In this document: positions 1 to 7,515 of the stretch, piece after piece | How the letters are laid out: each line of letters begins with the position of its first letter | Numbering within the stretch: position 1 is the first letter of the stretch | Origin: Flavobacteriales bacterium | GTDB taxonomy: Bacteria; Bacteroidota; Bacteroidia; Flavobacteriales; Flavobacteriaceae | Direction: 5' to 3' | Length of the DNA: 14,725 bases | NCBI GenBank assembly: GCA_027033875.1 | Contig: JALVKK010000092.1 | Span: forward strand, 1 to 14,725 | Notes under the pieces: generated by a model | The model's database searches: none | What the model was told of the DNA's origin: nothing | Seen by the model: the letters and a program-made list of their open reading frames with translations, nothing else | Translations under genes and position numbers: made by a program

Positions 1-1
1 C

Positions 2-892
2 GGTTTTGATGACCGTTTTGCAAGTTTGTCCGAACGTTTGGAAAGTGCTCAGTTGGAATTGCAAGATATGATTGAAGAAATTACCGGTTTGGTAGAAGCA
101 AATGATTATAATCCGGATGAAGTGGCACGTTTGCAAGCACAATATGCAGCCATTAATCAATTGATGATGAAGCATCAAGTGTTGCAAATAGAGGATTTGA
201 TTGCTTTGCGTAACCGTTTTGCTTCGGAAGTAACGGATTTGTCGTCTTTACAGGAACAAATTGACGAAATAGAACAAGTTTTAGCAAAAACAAGTGATGA
301 ATTACAGCAAAATGCTATGAATATACGGGAAAATCGTCAAAAGGCTATTCCAAAACTAACTAGTCAGATTGAAAATATTTTGCAAAATTTGTCAATGTCG
401 GACACCAGACTCAAAATTGATTTACAGCCGGTAGATGATTTCTTGCCTAACGGAATGGATTTGTTAGACTTTCAAATATCGTCTGATAAAGGTAAAAGTT
501 TTGGTAGCTTGAAGCGGATTGCTTCGGGGGGAGAGTTGTCGCGGTTGATGTTGGCGGTTAAAACCGTTTTGTCCAAATACAAACAATTGCCTACAATAAT
601 ATTTGATGAAATAGACACCGGTATCTCGGGTGATGTGGCGCAAAAAATGGCAAATGTTTTACGGGATTTGGCTCATAATATGCAGGTGATTGTCATCACG
701 CATTTACCGCAAATAGCTGTAAAAGGCGATAATCATTTTAAAGTTTATAAAAATTCGGATAATGATATAACAACTCAAGTCCGACAATTAACCGGCGAAG
801 AACGGGTGTATGAAATAGCCGAAATGTTGGAAGGTAAATCTCCTTCTGAATCAGCTTTGGGGCATGCACGGCATTTGTTGGGACTGGGATAA
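2..892 (+). CDS. recN: DNA repair protein RecN, C-terminal part (5' end outside the window)
   Basis: RecN is an SMC-like ATPase that acts at DNA double-strand breaks during recombinational repair in the cytoplasm. The frame is open from base 2, so this is the C-terminal portion, about 296 residues of a protein that is usually about 550. The TTG at 26 lies inside the gene and is not a start. The visible part begins with the returning arm of the coiled coil (roughly 26-380, rich in Q, E and L heptads). The ATPase half follows: the ABC signature ASGGELS near 521-541, Walker B IIFDEID near 596-616, and the H-loop ITHLPQIA near 694-717. The Walker A motif lies upstream, outside the window. The next gene is convergent, and the two share a hairpin terminator. 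The motif order is diagnostic, so the identity is very secure. Confidence 0.97.
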   Translation, partial: GFDDRFASLSERLESAQLELQDMIEEITGLVEANDYNPDEVARLQAQYAAINQLMMKHQVLQIEDLIALRNRFASEVTDLSSLQEQIDEIEQVLAKTSDELQQNAMNIRENRQKAIPKLTSQIENILQNLSMSDTRLKIDLQPVDDFLPNGMDLLDFQISSDKGKSFGSLKRIASGGELSRLMLAVKTVLSKYKQLPTIIFDEIDTGISGDVAQKMANVLRDLAHNMQVIVITHLPQIAVKGDNHFKVYKNSDNDITTQVRQLTGEERVYEIAEMLEGKSPSESALGHARHLLGLG

Positions 893-902
893 AAAGAGCA
901 AA

Positions 903-932
903 CAAAAGACTGTCTTTTAAGACAGCCTTTTG
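903..932. terminator. Bidirectional hairpin terminator between convergent genes
   Basis: Two 14-base arms (903-916 and 919-932) are complementary except at one position, which is A-C in the plus-strand RNA and a G-U wobble in the minus-strand RNA. The outer parts of the arms are A-rich on one side and T-rich on the other, so each transcript ends its hairpin in a U-rich arm. It sits 10 bases after the recN stop and 22 bases beyond the stop of the convergent gene at 955, as expected for a terminator serving both. Confidence 0.8.
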
Positions 933-954
933 TTATATAATTTTCAAGACCATT

Positions 955-1308
955 TTATTTTCGCCTTTTTAATAAGTAAACATTTCTTACTTTACCACTT
1001 ATTATTTCAGCGTTATAATTTACAAAATCCCAGCCGTTGTCATACATAAAGTTTAATGCGTCCATCATGGTGTTGAATTTTTTGACTTTACCCGTAGCAT
1101 CTTTGATTTTGTAAGATTTGAAATTTTTTACTTTTTGACCGTAATCAACATAAATTTGATATTTGGTTCCAAATAAAGATGTATTGACACCAACCAATTG
1201 GATGTAAGTACCTGCTTTTTCATTGATGTTAGTTTCATTAACAAATACCTGAGAAAAGGATATTTGCGACATAAAATAAAATAAACTTAAAATAAATATT
1301 TTTTTCAT
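955..1308 (-). CDS. Small secreted protein of unknown function
   Basis: The family was not recognised. The 117-residue product starts with a typical signal peptide: KK, then a hydrophobic stretch at about 4-14, with a likely cut after SFS at 19 before Q20. The mature part is about 98 residues, mixed alpha/beta and basic. It has a central segment MMDALNFMYDNGWDFV (81-96) of the kind seen in small Bacteroidota proteins that carry a 'GW' turn, and a very basic end (KRRK). There is no cysteine, so it is not a lipoprotein, and it is probably periplasmic or surface-exposed. It is the last minus-strand gene before the convergent terminator. Its start lies 18 bases after copy 1 of the 47-base hairpin repeat, which separates it from the operon upstream. 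The signal peptide makes a real gene likely, but no role can be assigned. Confidence 0.8.
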   Translation of the reverse strand: MKKIFILSLFYFMSQISFSQVFVNETNINEKAGTYIQLVGVNTSLFGTKYQIYVDYGQKVKNFKSYKIKDATGKVKKFNTMMDALNFMYDNGWDFVNYNAEIISGKVRNVYLLKRRK

Positions 1309-1326
1309 TGCAATAAATTTTAATGA

Positions 1327-1373
1327 TGCCTACTCCGGAATATTATAGTCGGCTTTTCGGCTTGTTCCCGACT
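1327..1373 (-). repeat. 47-base hairpin repeat, copy 1
   Basis: This copy matches 8077-8123 at 46 of 47 bases. On the minus strand the arms TAGTCGG and CCGACTA form a perfect 7-bp stem around a 15-base loop (stem-loop 1345-1373). The loop holds a second CCGA that could pair with the 5' TCGG instead. The stem-loop is followed by an AT-rich stretch and the conserved block CCGGAGTAGGC. The element lies between the stop of the gene ending at 1380 and the start codon at 1308, so it could be a terminator for the former, a leader for the latter, or a dispersed repeat. It has no U-run directly after the stem, which argues against a simple terminator. Confidence 0.75.
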
Positions 1374-1379
1374 AGGTGT

Positions 1380-2792
1380 TTAATCGGTTTTTTTATCAGG
1401 ATTTTCTTCCGTTTTTGTAGGTTTTTCCGGTTGGGATTTTGCCGTATTTTCCTGCTTGTCTAATACAGTTTTTAATTGTGTTTGAATATTATGATTTTGT
1501 TCGTACATGGCTTCGGTTAAGCGGTTGACATTTCTTATCATGGATAAAATGAGTAATACCAAACTAAATATCAATAAACTTAGGAATCCGGCAAAAATAC
1601 CTTTATAACTCCATTCACGCCAAGTTTTTTTCGTGTGATTAGCTCTCATGTAATCAGCTTTTGCTTGTGCCAATGCTTGTTGATATTGGTTTTCTATATT
1701 GGCAAGTGTTTGGTTATAATCACGATTTATTTTAGAAATTTCACGAGTCCGTTCTTTATTATTTTTCCGGTATAATTTGTAGTATATTTTTAAGGCAGTT
1801 GGCAACATATCCACCTCAATATTTGGAATCTGTTTGTAAAAATGATTGGTGGCTTCTTTTAAGCCATATAAATTATTGTTGTAAAACGAGATATATTCAC
1901 GCAATACATTTTTGATAAAAGCGGTGCGTTTAGGATACGGTATTTTATCGATGTCTTGTGAAAGATAGTCAATAAGCGGAATACCGTCATTTGGGTTGTT
2001 ACGGATAAATTTCCATAAGAGATCAAAAGTTTTTAATTGTTCATCTGCAGGGATTTTTTCTATCAAGCTACCGATTGCTTTCAGACGTCTTTCTATTTCA
2101 TGGCTTCCCAAACTATTGACCGGTAATTGTAAGCCGGCTTTTAAAATAAAGCTTTTACGGTTAACACTGTCTAAACGTCCTAATAGTTGATTGTAAGCGC
2201 TTAACAAATCTGCTTTATCGTAGTAAGATTTGAGTTTTTGTCGGTCTGTAAATTTTACATATTGTGTTTTAAACCCCTGTCTGACTAACACGGAATGAAA
2301 CAACTTAGGATTGTGTGTTTTCCGGTACATCCTCTTATCTCTCTCGCTATTAAATTCTTTTTTATAAAGATCTTCCCAAAAATCTTTATTCTTTTCATAG
2401 GGAATCAGTGTTTTGGTTTGTCCTAATGCCCTGTTGAATGCAGCTAAGGCTGCCGAATCAATTTTGACGACTTCTTGTTCTTCTTGGTAGTTACCGGTAT
2501 CAAACGGTTCTTCTGTGTTTTCTTCTTCCGGTTGGGGTGTTTCAACTGTTTTTTTGGGTAACAATTTAAGAATGTCTTTCAAGGTTACTTCTTTTAGTTG
2601 AGGATAAGCGGGTTTGGGAGGTGGGCTTTGTTTAACAACTTTATGTTTGCTTGGTGGAACAAGTGTCCAAAAATATACCAAGATACCGGCTCCCATGCCT
2701 AAAATCCCCAGGATTATGACAATGTGCCAAAAATACCGGCTGACTCCATAGTAATACTTATTTTCAAGAGCGGATAAAAAAGATTGTTTCAT
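1380..2792 (-). CDS. Two-helix membrane protein with proline-rich linker and coiled coil, unknown function
   Basis: The family was not recognised. The 470-residue product has a membrane helix at about 21-45 and a proline-rich, charged linker at 46-100 (QSPPPKPAYPQ, then a Glu-rich run). A helical middle domain spans about 110-335, and a coiled-coil-like segment rich in Q, A and K spans about 340-385. A second membrane helix at about 398-420 and a polar tail at 421-470 complete it. With two helices both ends should be on the same side. The roughly 350-residue middle would then most simply be periplasmic, a layout reminiscent of envelope-spanning or scaffold proteins, although the charges around the helices do not settle the orientation. 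It lies 44 bases after the second MORN_2 gene and is probably co-transcribed with it, which suggests a shared envelope function. No catalytic motif was seen. Confidence 0.85.
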   Translation of the reverse strand: MKQSFLSALENKYYYGVSRYFWHIVIILGILGMGAGILVYFWTLVPPSKHKVVKQSPPPKPAYPQLKEVTLKDILKLLPKKTVETPQPEEENTEEPFDTGNYQEEQEVVKIDSAALAAFNRALGQTKTLIPYEKNKDFWEDLYKKEFNSERDKRMYRKTHNPKLFHSVLVRQGFKTQYVKFTDRQKLKSYYDKADLLSAYNQLLGRLDSVNRKSFILKAGLQLPVNSLGSHEIERRLKAIGSLIEKIPADEQLKTFDLLWKFIRNNPNDGIPLIDYLSQDIDKIPYPKRTAFIKNVLREYISFYNNNLYGLKEATNHFYKQIPNIEVDMLPTALKIYYKLYRKNNKERTREISKINRDYNQTLANIENQYQQALAQAKADYMRANHTKKTWREWSYKGIFAGFLSLLIFSLVLLILSMIRNVNRLTEAMYEQNHNIQTQLKTVLDKQENTAKSQPEKPTKTEENPDKKTD

Positions 2793-2836
2793 AGCTGTAT
2801 GTTTTTGATTAATTATGAGATATTTTGATTATTTTT

Positions 2837-4405
2837 TTAAGGTTTAACTTCTTTTAACCAAGGTTGAGGATGCTCATTCATATAGTTTTTAAGCCAATCG
2901 CCTTCCTTTCTGACCTTTCCGAAAGTAAAGTTGCTTTCGGCTTTATAAATCTTAATAAGACTTTTATAACTTCCTGTTTCTTGGTCATAAACTTGAAAGT
3001 AGGCGCCTTTAAGAATATTGTTAAAGTAACCATCGGAAGTTTTGATAGATTTGACTTTTTTGCTACCCTTAGTTTTGATTTCGGCAATAGTTGTATAAGC
3101 CGGTAAATATTTTACAGCAAATTTATAGGTGTTGATATGTCTGAGCATTTTATTAAGAGCTTCATCACGTGTATGAGGGAATGCATTGGCAATACCCGTT
3201 AGTAAGCCTGCCGCCAAACTGCCTTGTGAATCGGCACTGAAGTACATAATATCGGCAATATTGCTATCTATCGGATATACAAAAATCTTAAAATCAACCG
3301 TGGCATATGCTTCATATTCATAATATTTTTGTTCTTTGCCATTAACCATACGTGAACGTGGATGTTTTATAGTCGAAAAATTAATTACAACATCATGAAT
3401 TTCAATTCGTTTTGATATACTTTTATCCGAAATCGAATTGAGGTCATTTGGTGCACTATCCACACGTCTTTTTATTTGGGCGGTTATGATTGCTTTTACT
3501 TGTTTGATTTCTTCCGGGTCATCAGGTCTTATCATGGGGTTCAAGACATAATATAATGAATCACCGGTAATCTTATTTTGTCTATAAAGCAGTATTTCGC
3601 CTTGTTTAAATTTATAATTTTTAATGGTATAAGCACTGTTTTCAGTTTTGGTGTCAATTAACTTTCCGTCTTGATAGATTTTTATGGTTTTAATTTTTTT
3701 ATCAGGGCTGTATTGATACCATTTACCGTTTTTTTGACCATTTTGATATTTACCTTGTCCGATTAATTCATTATTGAGATAAATTTGTTCCATGGTTTTT
3801 TGTCCGGTTTCGTCGTAATAAATCCAAGTGCCGTCTTTAAGTAAGTTTTTGTAATGGCCTTTTATTTTAGTTTTACCATCCGGATAATATTCAATATATT
3901 TACTTTCTTTGCCGTTAAAGTGTGATTCGGCTGTGAGTTTACCGGTTTTATCAAATTCTTTGATGGTTTCAAGTTTCCCGTTCTTATAAATTTCTTTTTT
4001 TATGATTTTATCATTTTCAAAAAAGACAAGTTCAACAGGCATACTGTTTTGATAAGTGCTTTTTTCTATGATTTGTCCGTTTTGATTATATCTTAGATGC
4101 TTGCCAGTTGGTTTTCCGTTTTTATAATTGCCTTTAAATTTAAGTTTCCCATTTTTATAAAATTCCATTTTTTCGCCATCGAGCAAGCCGTTTTTATAGT
4201 GTGCTTTCAGTGTACATTGACAAGTATTTGGGATGTCTTCTTCATCATTACTGTAAACCGTACCGGTTAAGGCTTGATTTTGATAATAAATGATATTGTT
4301 TTTGTTTACAATTTCATCTTCAAAAACATCAATCTGTGCAAAACTTATGGTATAAACGGGTAAAGTAACTATAAGTAAGCATATTTTGAAGTAGGTCGTT
4401 TTCAT
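2837..4405 (-). CDS. Secreted MORN_2 (YwqK-like) repeat protein with C-terminal FlgT_C/CsgG-like region, paralogue B
   Basis: The 522-residue product has a signal peptide with a likely cut after SFA at 23, before Q24. The N-terminal block shares the motif CQCTL (62-66) with its upstream neighbour. Residues about 65-255 are a string of roughly 20-residue repeats of the type YKNGKLKFKGNYKNGK, typical of the MORN_2/YwqK family, which form beta-hairpin stacks. From about 262 the chain changes to a globular region. The segment TRDEALNKMLRHIN precedes a final part (GAYFQVYD, then IKIYKA and WLKNYM) that aligns by eye with the FlgT_C-like end of the neighbour, but the match to FlgT_C is weaker here. 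MORN_2 proteins are sometimes labelled 'YwqK antitoxin', but no toxin is present. It starts 5 bases after the stop of its paralogue, so they are almost certainly co-transcribed. It is probably periplasmic or surface-exposed; the function is unknown. Confidence 0.88.
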   Translation of the reverse strand: MKTTYFKICLLIVTLPVYTISFAQIDVFEDEIVNKNNIIYYQNQALTGTVYSNDEEDIPNTCQCTLKAHYKNGLLDGEKMEFYKNGKLKFKGNYKNGKPTGKHLRYNQNGQIIEKSTYQNSMPVELVFFENDKIIKKEIYKNGKLETIKEFDKTGKLTAESHFNGKESKYIEYYPDGKTKIKGHYKNLLKDGTWIYYDETGQKTMEQIYLNNELIGQGKYQNGQKNGKWYQYSPDKKIKTIKIYQDGKLIDTKTENSAYTIKNYKFKQGEILLYRQNKITGDSLYYVLNPMIRPDDPEEIKQVKAIITAQIKRRVDSAPNDLNSISDKSISKRIEIHDVVINFSTIKHPRSRMVNGKEQKYYEYEAYATVDFKIFVYPIDSNIADIMYFSADSQGSLAAGLLTGIANAFPHTRDEALNKMLRHINTYKFAVKYLPAYTTIAEIKTKGSKKVKSIKTSDGYFNNILKGAYFQVYDQETGSYKSLIKIYKAESNFTFGKVRKEGDWLKNYMNEHPQPWLKEVKP

Positions 4406-4410
4406 AATTA

Positions 4411-6549
4411 TTATTTTTGTTTTGATTTTATTGCCAACGGGGTATCATGAGTTTGAATGTATGTTGCCAGCCATTCTTTACCGTCTTCCACTCGGGCAAT
4501 GGCGGCAGTCTTTAAGACCGTTGTAATTTTAAGGCGGGCTTTTATGGCACCTTGATCATTTAAAACATCAAAATAATCACCTTTTTCAACGCCTTGTTGT
4601 AAGCCGATATTGAGATAAACCTCACTAATTTTTGTAGCACTACCGGTTTTCTTTCTAATCATTCCCGATAAGGGAAATTTTGCTGCGACAAAATTCAAAA
4701 TATTGTTATTCAAATTGTTTAAAGTTTCATAAAAGGCTTCTTTTTTGTCACGAGTATAATGACTGCTGTATTTTGGTTTTCTTGCTGTTGCAGGCGTAAT
4801 TGTATAGGATTTTTCGAAGTTTTTTTCAGTCTTAAAATCTTGATATTTCAGCGTAAAAGCAATAAAAGAAACAAACTTTTTACCGGCATTATTTTTTGAT
4901 TTCAGTTTGATATTAAAATTTGAAAAATGCATTAATCCATAAAGTTCATATTCTTTGACGGCATCAACATCTTTAACAGGTTTGAGCCCTTGATTTTTAA
5001 TAGTTTCCAATATTTTTTTCTTGATAACTTTTTGTGATATTGATTGAACACTGTCAAAGCGTATTAATACATATCGGTCCTTAGGTTTGGGTAAATAAGT
5101 TTTGTATGAAAAAATAATATCTCCTTTTGTATAATTATTTTTAATTTGCTTGGCGTAAGTCAGTGTTTTTGTCTTAACAACGATACCATTCTTATAAGTA
5201 GTTAGGGTTTCTTTTTTACCGTTTTGCCAATAAGTAATCCATTCACCGTTTTTCTTATTATGCAAATACTGTCCTTTTCTGCTTAATTTTCCGTTTCTAT
5301 AAGCTTTTTCAGTCAATTTTTCGCCTGATGCGGGATCAAAAGTTATCCACAAACTATCCGGTTGTTTTGTTTGAACATTTTCATATTTGAGGCTAATCAT
5401 TTGATCAAGCTTATTAAAAACTTTTATTTCGGCCAGATCATTTTGTATTTGTATTAACTCTTTTCCGCTGTCAGTATAGCGTTCATGTTTGACTAGTAAT
5501 CCGGTGTCATATTCTTTTAATTCGACAAGTTTGCCATTTTTATCAAATGTTTTTTGTACGCCGTGTTTTTTTCCAAATTTATAATTTTCTTCTTTGAGTA
5601 ATCTGCCGTTTTCATTGTATTGCTCGGAATGTGTTAATTGTCCATATTCGTAAGCTTCTATTTTTTGAGGTTGTCCGTTTTTATAGTTATATCTTTGCAA
5701 GCCGTGCTTTTTATTATTCAAAAAATTTTCTTCTTTCTCTAAAGTTTTGTCAAGATAATAACTTTCCAAGTGGATAAGTTCCCCATCATTATATTTTTTT
5801 ACCAATTGTAAATTTCCTGTTTCTTCATAAAATAAAGTATCTTTTACAGGCAAACCATCCTTGTAATAACTGATTCTTTTTGGTAGTCCGTTGCTGTAAA
5901 AAATTTTTTGCAAACCGTCAGATAAATTACTTGTTGCTGAGGAATTGATAAGTTTTATTTCAGCGTTTGAATTCGGTTTATTATTTTTTGTCTGCTTTTT
6001 TTTCGGGATAACTTTAACGGTATGAGTATTGGCCTTTTTTAGAGCTTTGCTGGCTTGTGCCGTAGATTGCGTAACAGTTTTATTACTACCTTTAAGGCTG
6101 CCGTCACGGTTGTATAAGATGGACGAGATGACTTTGCCATTATTAAATTTTTCTTTTTTTTGGATTTGTCCGTTTTTATAGTAGCGTTGTTTTTCTACTA
6201 AACTGCCATGCACATATTTTTCAACTTGTTTTTTTTTGCCGTTACTGTAATAGTAAATATGGGTTCCATTTTTGACCCCCATTACAAATTTACCTGAAAA
6301 CTTCGGTTTACCGTTTTTGTAGTAAGTTTTTTTATATCCGTTGAGTAAACCTTTTTTGTATTGGGCTTCCAGAGTACAATAGCATTTGTTTGGGATATTA
6401 TCATCATCACTGAATAATTTACCTGTAAGCGGTTTGCCTTTAAAATATAACAGTCCGTTTCGATGACTGACTTCACTTTCAAAAACTTCGTTTTGTGCAT
6501 GAACTGTTGAAATTGATAATAATAAAATGAGATACAAAAACTTTTTCAT
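4411..6549 (-). CDS. Secreted MORN_2 (YwqK-like) repeat protein with C-terminal FlgT_C/CsgG-like region, paralogue A
   Basis: The 712-residue product has a signal peptide cut near HA-Q (18/19). Its first 85 residues resemble those of the downstream gene, including VFESEV, an LTGKL turn and CYCTL (56-60). Two MORN_2 repeat blocks (about 61-155 and 210-460, units such as YKNGKPKFSGKF) are separated by a low-complexity Lys/Asn/Ser/Thr linker (about 155-205) that the paralogue lacks. After 465 comes a domain with CsgG/LpoB-like spacing (KKEAFYETLNNLNNNILNF). The end, about 642-695, reads VYLNIGLQQGVEKGDYFDVL, then RLKITTV and IARVEDG, which matches the FlgT C-terminal pattern of envelope and flagellar assembly proteins. 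The gene opens a probable three-gene operon with the next two. The two genes look like a tandem duplication followed by divergence. The secreted location is well supported; any role in envelope assembly or attachment is inference. Confidence 0.88.
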   Translation of the reverse strand: MKKFLYLILLLSISTVHAQNEVFESEVSHRNGLLYFKGKPLTGKLFSDDDNIPNKCYCTLEAQYKKGLLNGYKKTYYKNGKPKFSGKFVMGVKNGTHIYYYSNGKKKQVEKYVHGSLVEKQRYYKNGQIQKKEKFNNGKVISSILYNRDGSLKGSNKTVTQSTAQASKALKKANTHTVKVIPKKKQTKNNKPNSNAEIKLINSSATSNLSDGLQKIFYSNGLPKRISYYKDGLPVKDTLFYEETGNLQLVKKYNDGELIHLESYYLDKTLEKEENFLNNKKHGLQRYNYKNGQPQKIEAYEYGQLTHSEQYNENGRLLKEENYKFGKKHGVQKTFDKNGKLVELKEYDTGLLVKHERYTDSGKELIQIQNDLAEIKVFNKLDQMISLKYENVQTKQPDSLWITFDPASGEKLTEKAYRNGKLSRKGQYLHNKKNGEWITYWQNGKKETLTTYKNGIVVKTKTLTYAKQIKNNYTKGDIIFSYKTYLPKPKDRYVLIRFDSVQSISQKVIKKKILETIKNQGLKPVKDVDAVKEYELYGLMHFSNFNIKLKSKNNAGKKFVSFIAFTLKYQDFKTEKNFEKSYTITPATARKPKYSSHYTRDKKEAFYETLNNLNNNILNFVAAKFPLSGMIRKKTGSATKISEVYLNIGLQQGVEKGDYFDVLNDQGAIKARLKITTVLKTAAIARVEDGKEWLATYIQTHDTPLAIKSKQK

Positions 6550-6553
6550 TTAC

Positions 6554-6600
6554 AGTATTTTTTAAATACTCCGGTAGCAAAAAATAAATTTGCTACCGGA
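6554..6600 (-). terminator. Two back-to-back hairpins between the barrel gene and the MORN_2 operon
   Basis: A perfect 12-bp stem (6570-6581 with 6589-6600) encloses a 7-base loop. In minus-strand order it is followed at once by a 7-bp stem (6564-6570 with 6554-6560) around a 3-base loop, ending 5 bases before the ATG at 6549. The first hairpin lies 32 bases after the stop at 6632 and probably ends that transcript. There is no clean U-run, and the second stem is next to the start codon, so an attenuator or leader role for the MORN_2 operon is also possible. Confidence 0.55.
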
Positions 6601-6631
6601 TGTATAGATTAACAACCTGGAAAAACAATTT

Positions 6632-7375
6632 TTAAAAGGTCCACCCCAGACGGATATTTCCTGTAGTCAAACCGGGGGTTAACCGGATAATATGACCATG
6701 AGATGACTCTTCGTTAAGGTCGCTATCTTCGGAATAAATTTCTTTGGAATTGAGAAGGGTGAAATATTCTAATTTCAATCCCATTTCAACACCAACATAG
6801 AAACGTTTGACAAAATAGTAGTCAACGCCGGTAAAAATGCCTGCGCCAAGTTTAAAATAACCATTTCCTGCACCACCATTATCAGAGTTTATGATTTCAA
6901 CTGTTTCAATATCATCACCACTTTCATATTCTTCGGTATATTTGGTGTGTTTGTATCCCAATATGGCTTGAACACCGACATATGGAGAAATACGGTCGGA
7001 AACGTCAAAATGTTTTTCAGTACCGGGCATAATACTTATGCCATATACGGTTGTGTAGGATTTTAATTCTTTGATATCATTCTCTTCGTCGGCATCTCTA
7101 AGGATATTTGTAACGCCGGTGTAGTTAACATTAACCCCCAAACGAAAGGCATTTAGAGCTGAAGAAAAACTACGGTATTTAATAGTCCCGTTAATCAGTG
7201 AAAAAGCATCTCCGCCGGTAGCAAAAACATTTCCGGGATTAAAACTAACTTCAAAGGATTGACTACCGGCTGATTGCATATAGCCGCCTTGTGAATTATC
7301 TCCGAAAATTTCATCTTTTTGGGCATAAGTACTTAACATAAAAATGCTAAATAGAAAGAAAAGTGGTTTTTTCAT
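6632..7375 (-). CDS. Outer-membrane beta-barrel protein (porin-like)
   Basis: The 247-residue product starts with a signal peptide (about 1-18, cut before Q19). The mature chain alternates polar and hydrophobic residues in strands such as SPYVGVQAILGYKH, YFKLGAGIFTGVDYYF and FYVGVEMGLKLEYF. Gly- and Asp/Glu-rich loops separate the strands, including a strongly acidic one (EEYESGDDIETVE). It ends IRLGWTF, the C-terminal aromatic strand recognised by the BAM machinery. An eight-stranded barrel would fit the size. The layout is that of small Bacteroidota outer-membrane proteins of the 'porin family' or 'outer membrane beta-barrel' type. No ligand or partner can be read. It lies directly upstream of the MORN_2 operon, with hairpins in between, so it may share a theme with those secreted proteins but is probably a separate transcript. 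The 140 bases upstream of its start hold AT-rich sequence without a clear promoter. Confidence 0.88.
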   Translation of the reverse strand: MKKPLFFLFSIFMLSTYAQKDEIFGDNSQGGYMQSAGSQSFEVSFNPGNVFATGGDAFSLINGTIKYRSFSSALNAFRLGVNVNYTGVTNILRDADEENDIKELKSYTTVYGISIMPGTEKHFDVSDRISPYVGVQAILGYKHTKYTEEYESGDDIETVEIINSDNGGAGNGYFKLGAGIFTGVDYYFVKRFYVGVEMGLKLEYFTLLNSKEIYSEDSDLNEESSHGHIIRLTPGLTTGNIRLGWTF

Positions 7376-7515
7376 AATAGTGATATATTTAAGGTTAATT
7401 TATTACAAACTTTATTTATTTTAAAAGCTCATATTTGATGAAAATAGGTAAATGACTCGTGCAAATCACATGTTTTAGTTGTGAATTTTATATAAAGTAC
7501 ATTCAGGTTTGATAT

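Noticed and set aside
26..28. TTG at 26 as the start of the first gene
   Set aside because: The frame is open to base 2 and the product is only the C-terminal part of RecN, so this codon is internal.
1341..1348. TATAAT within the 47-base repeat as a sigma-70 promoter
   Set aside because: Bacteroidota use TAnnTTTG rather than TATAAT, and no matching -33 element is seen in either copy.
2837..6549. Toxin-antitoxin system based on the 'YwqK antitoxin' label of MORN_2 proteins
   Set aside because: Both proteins are large and secreted, and no small toxin gene is adjacent. The label is an annotation habit, not evidence.
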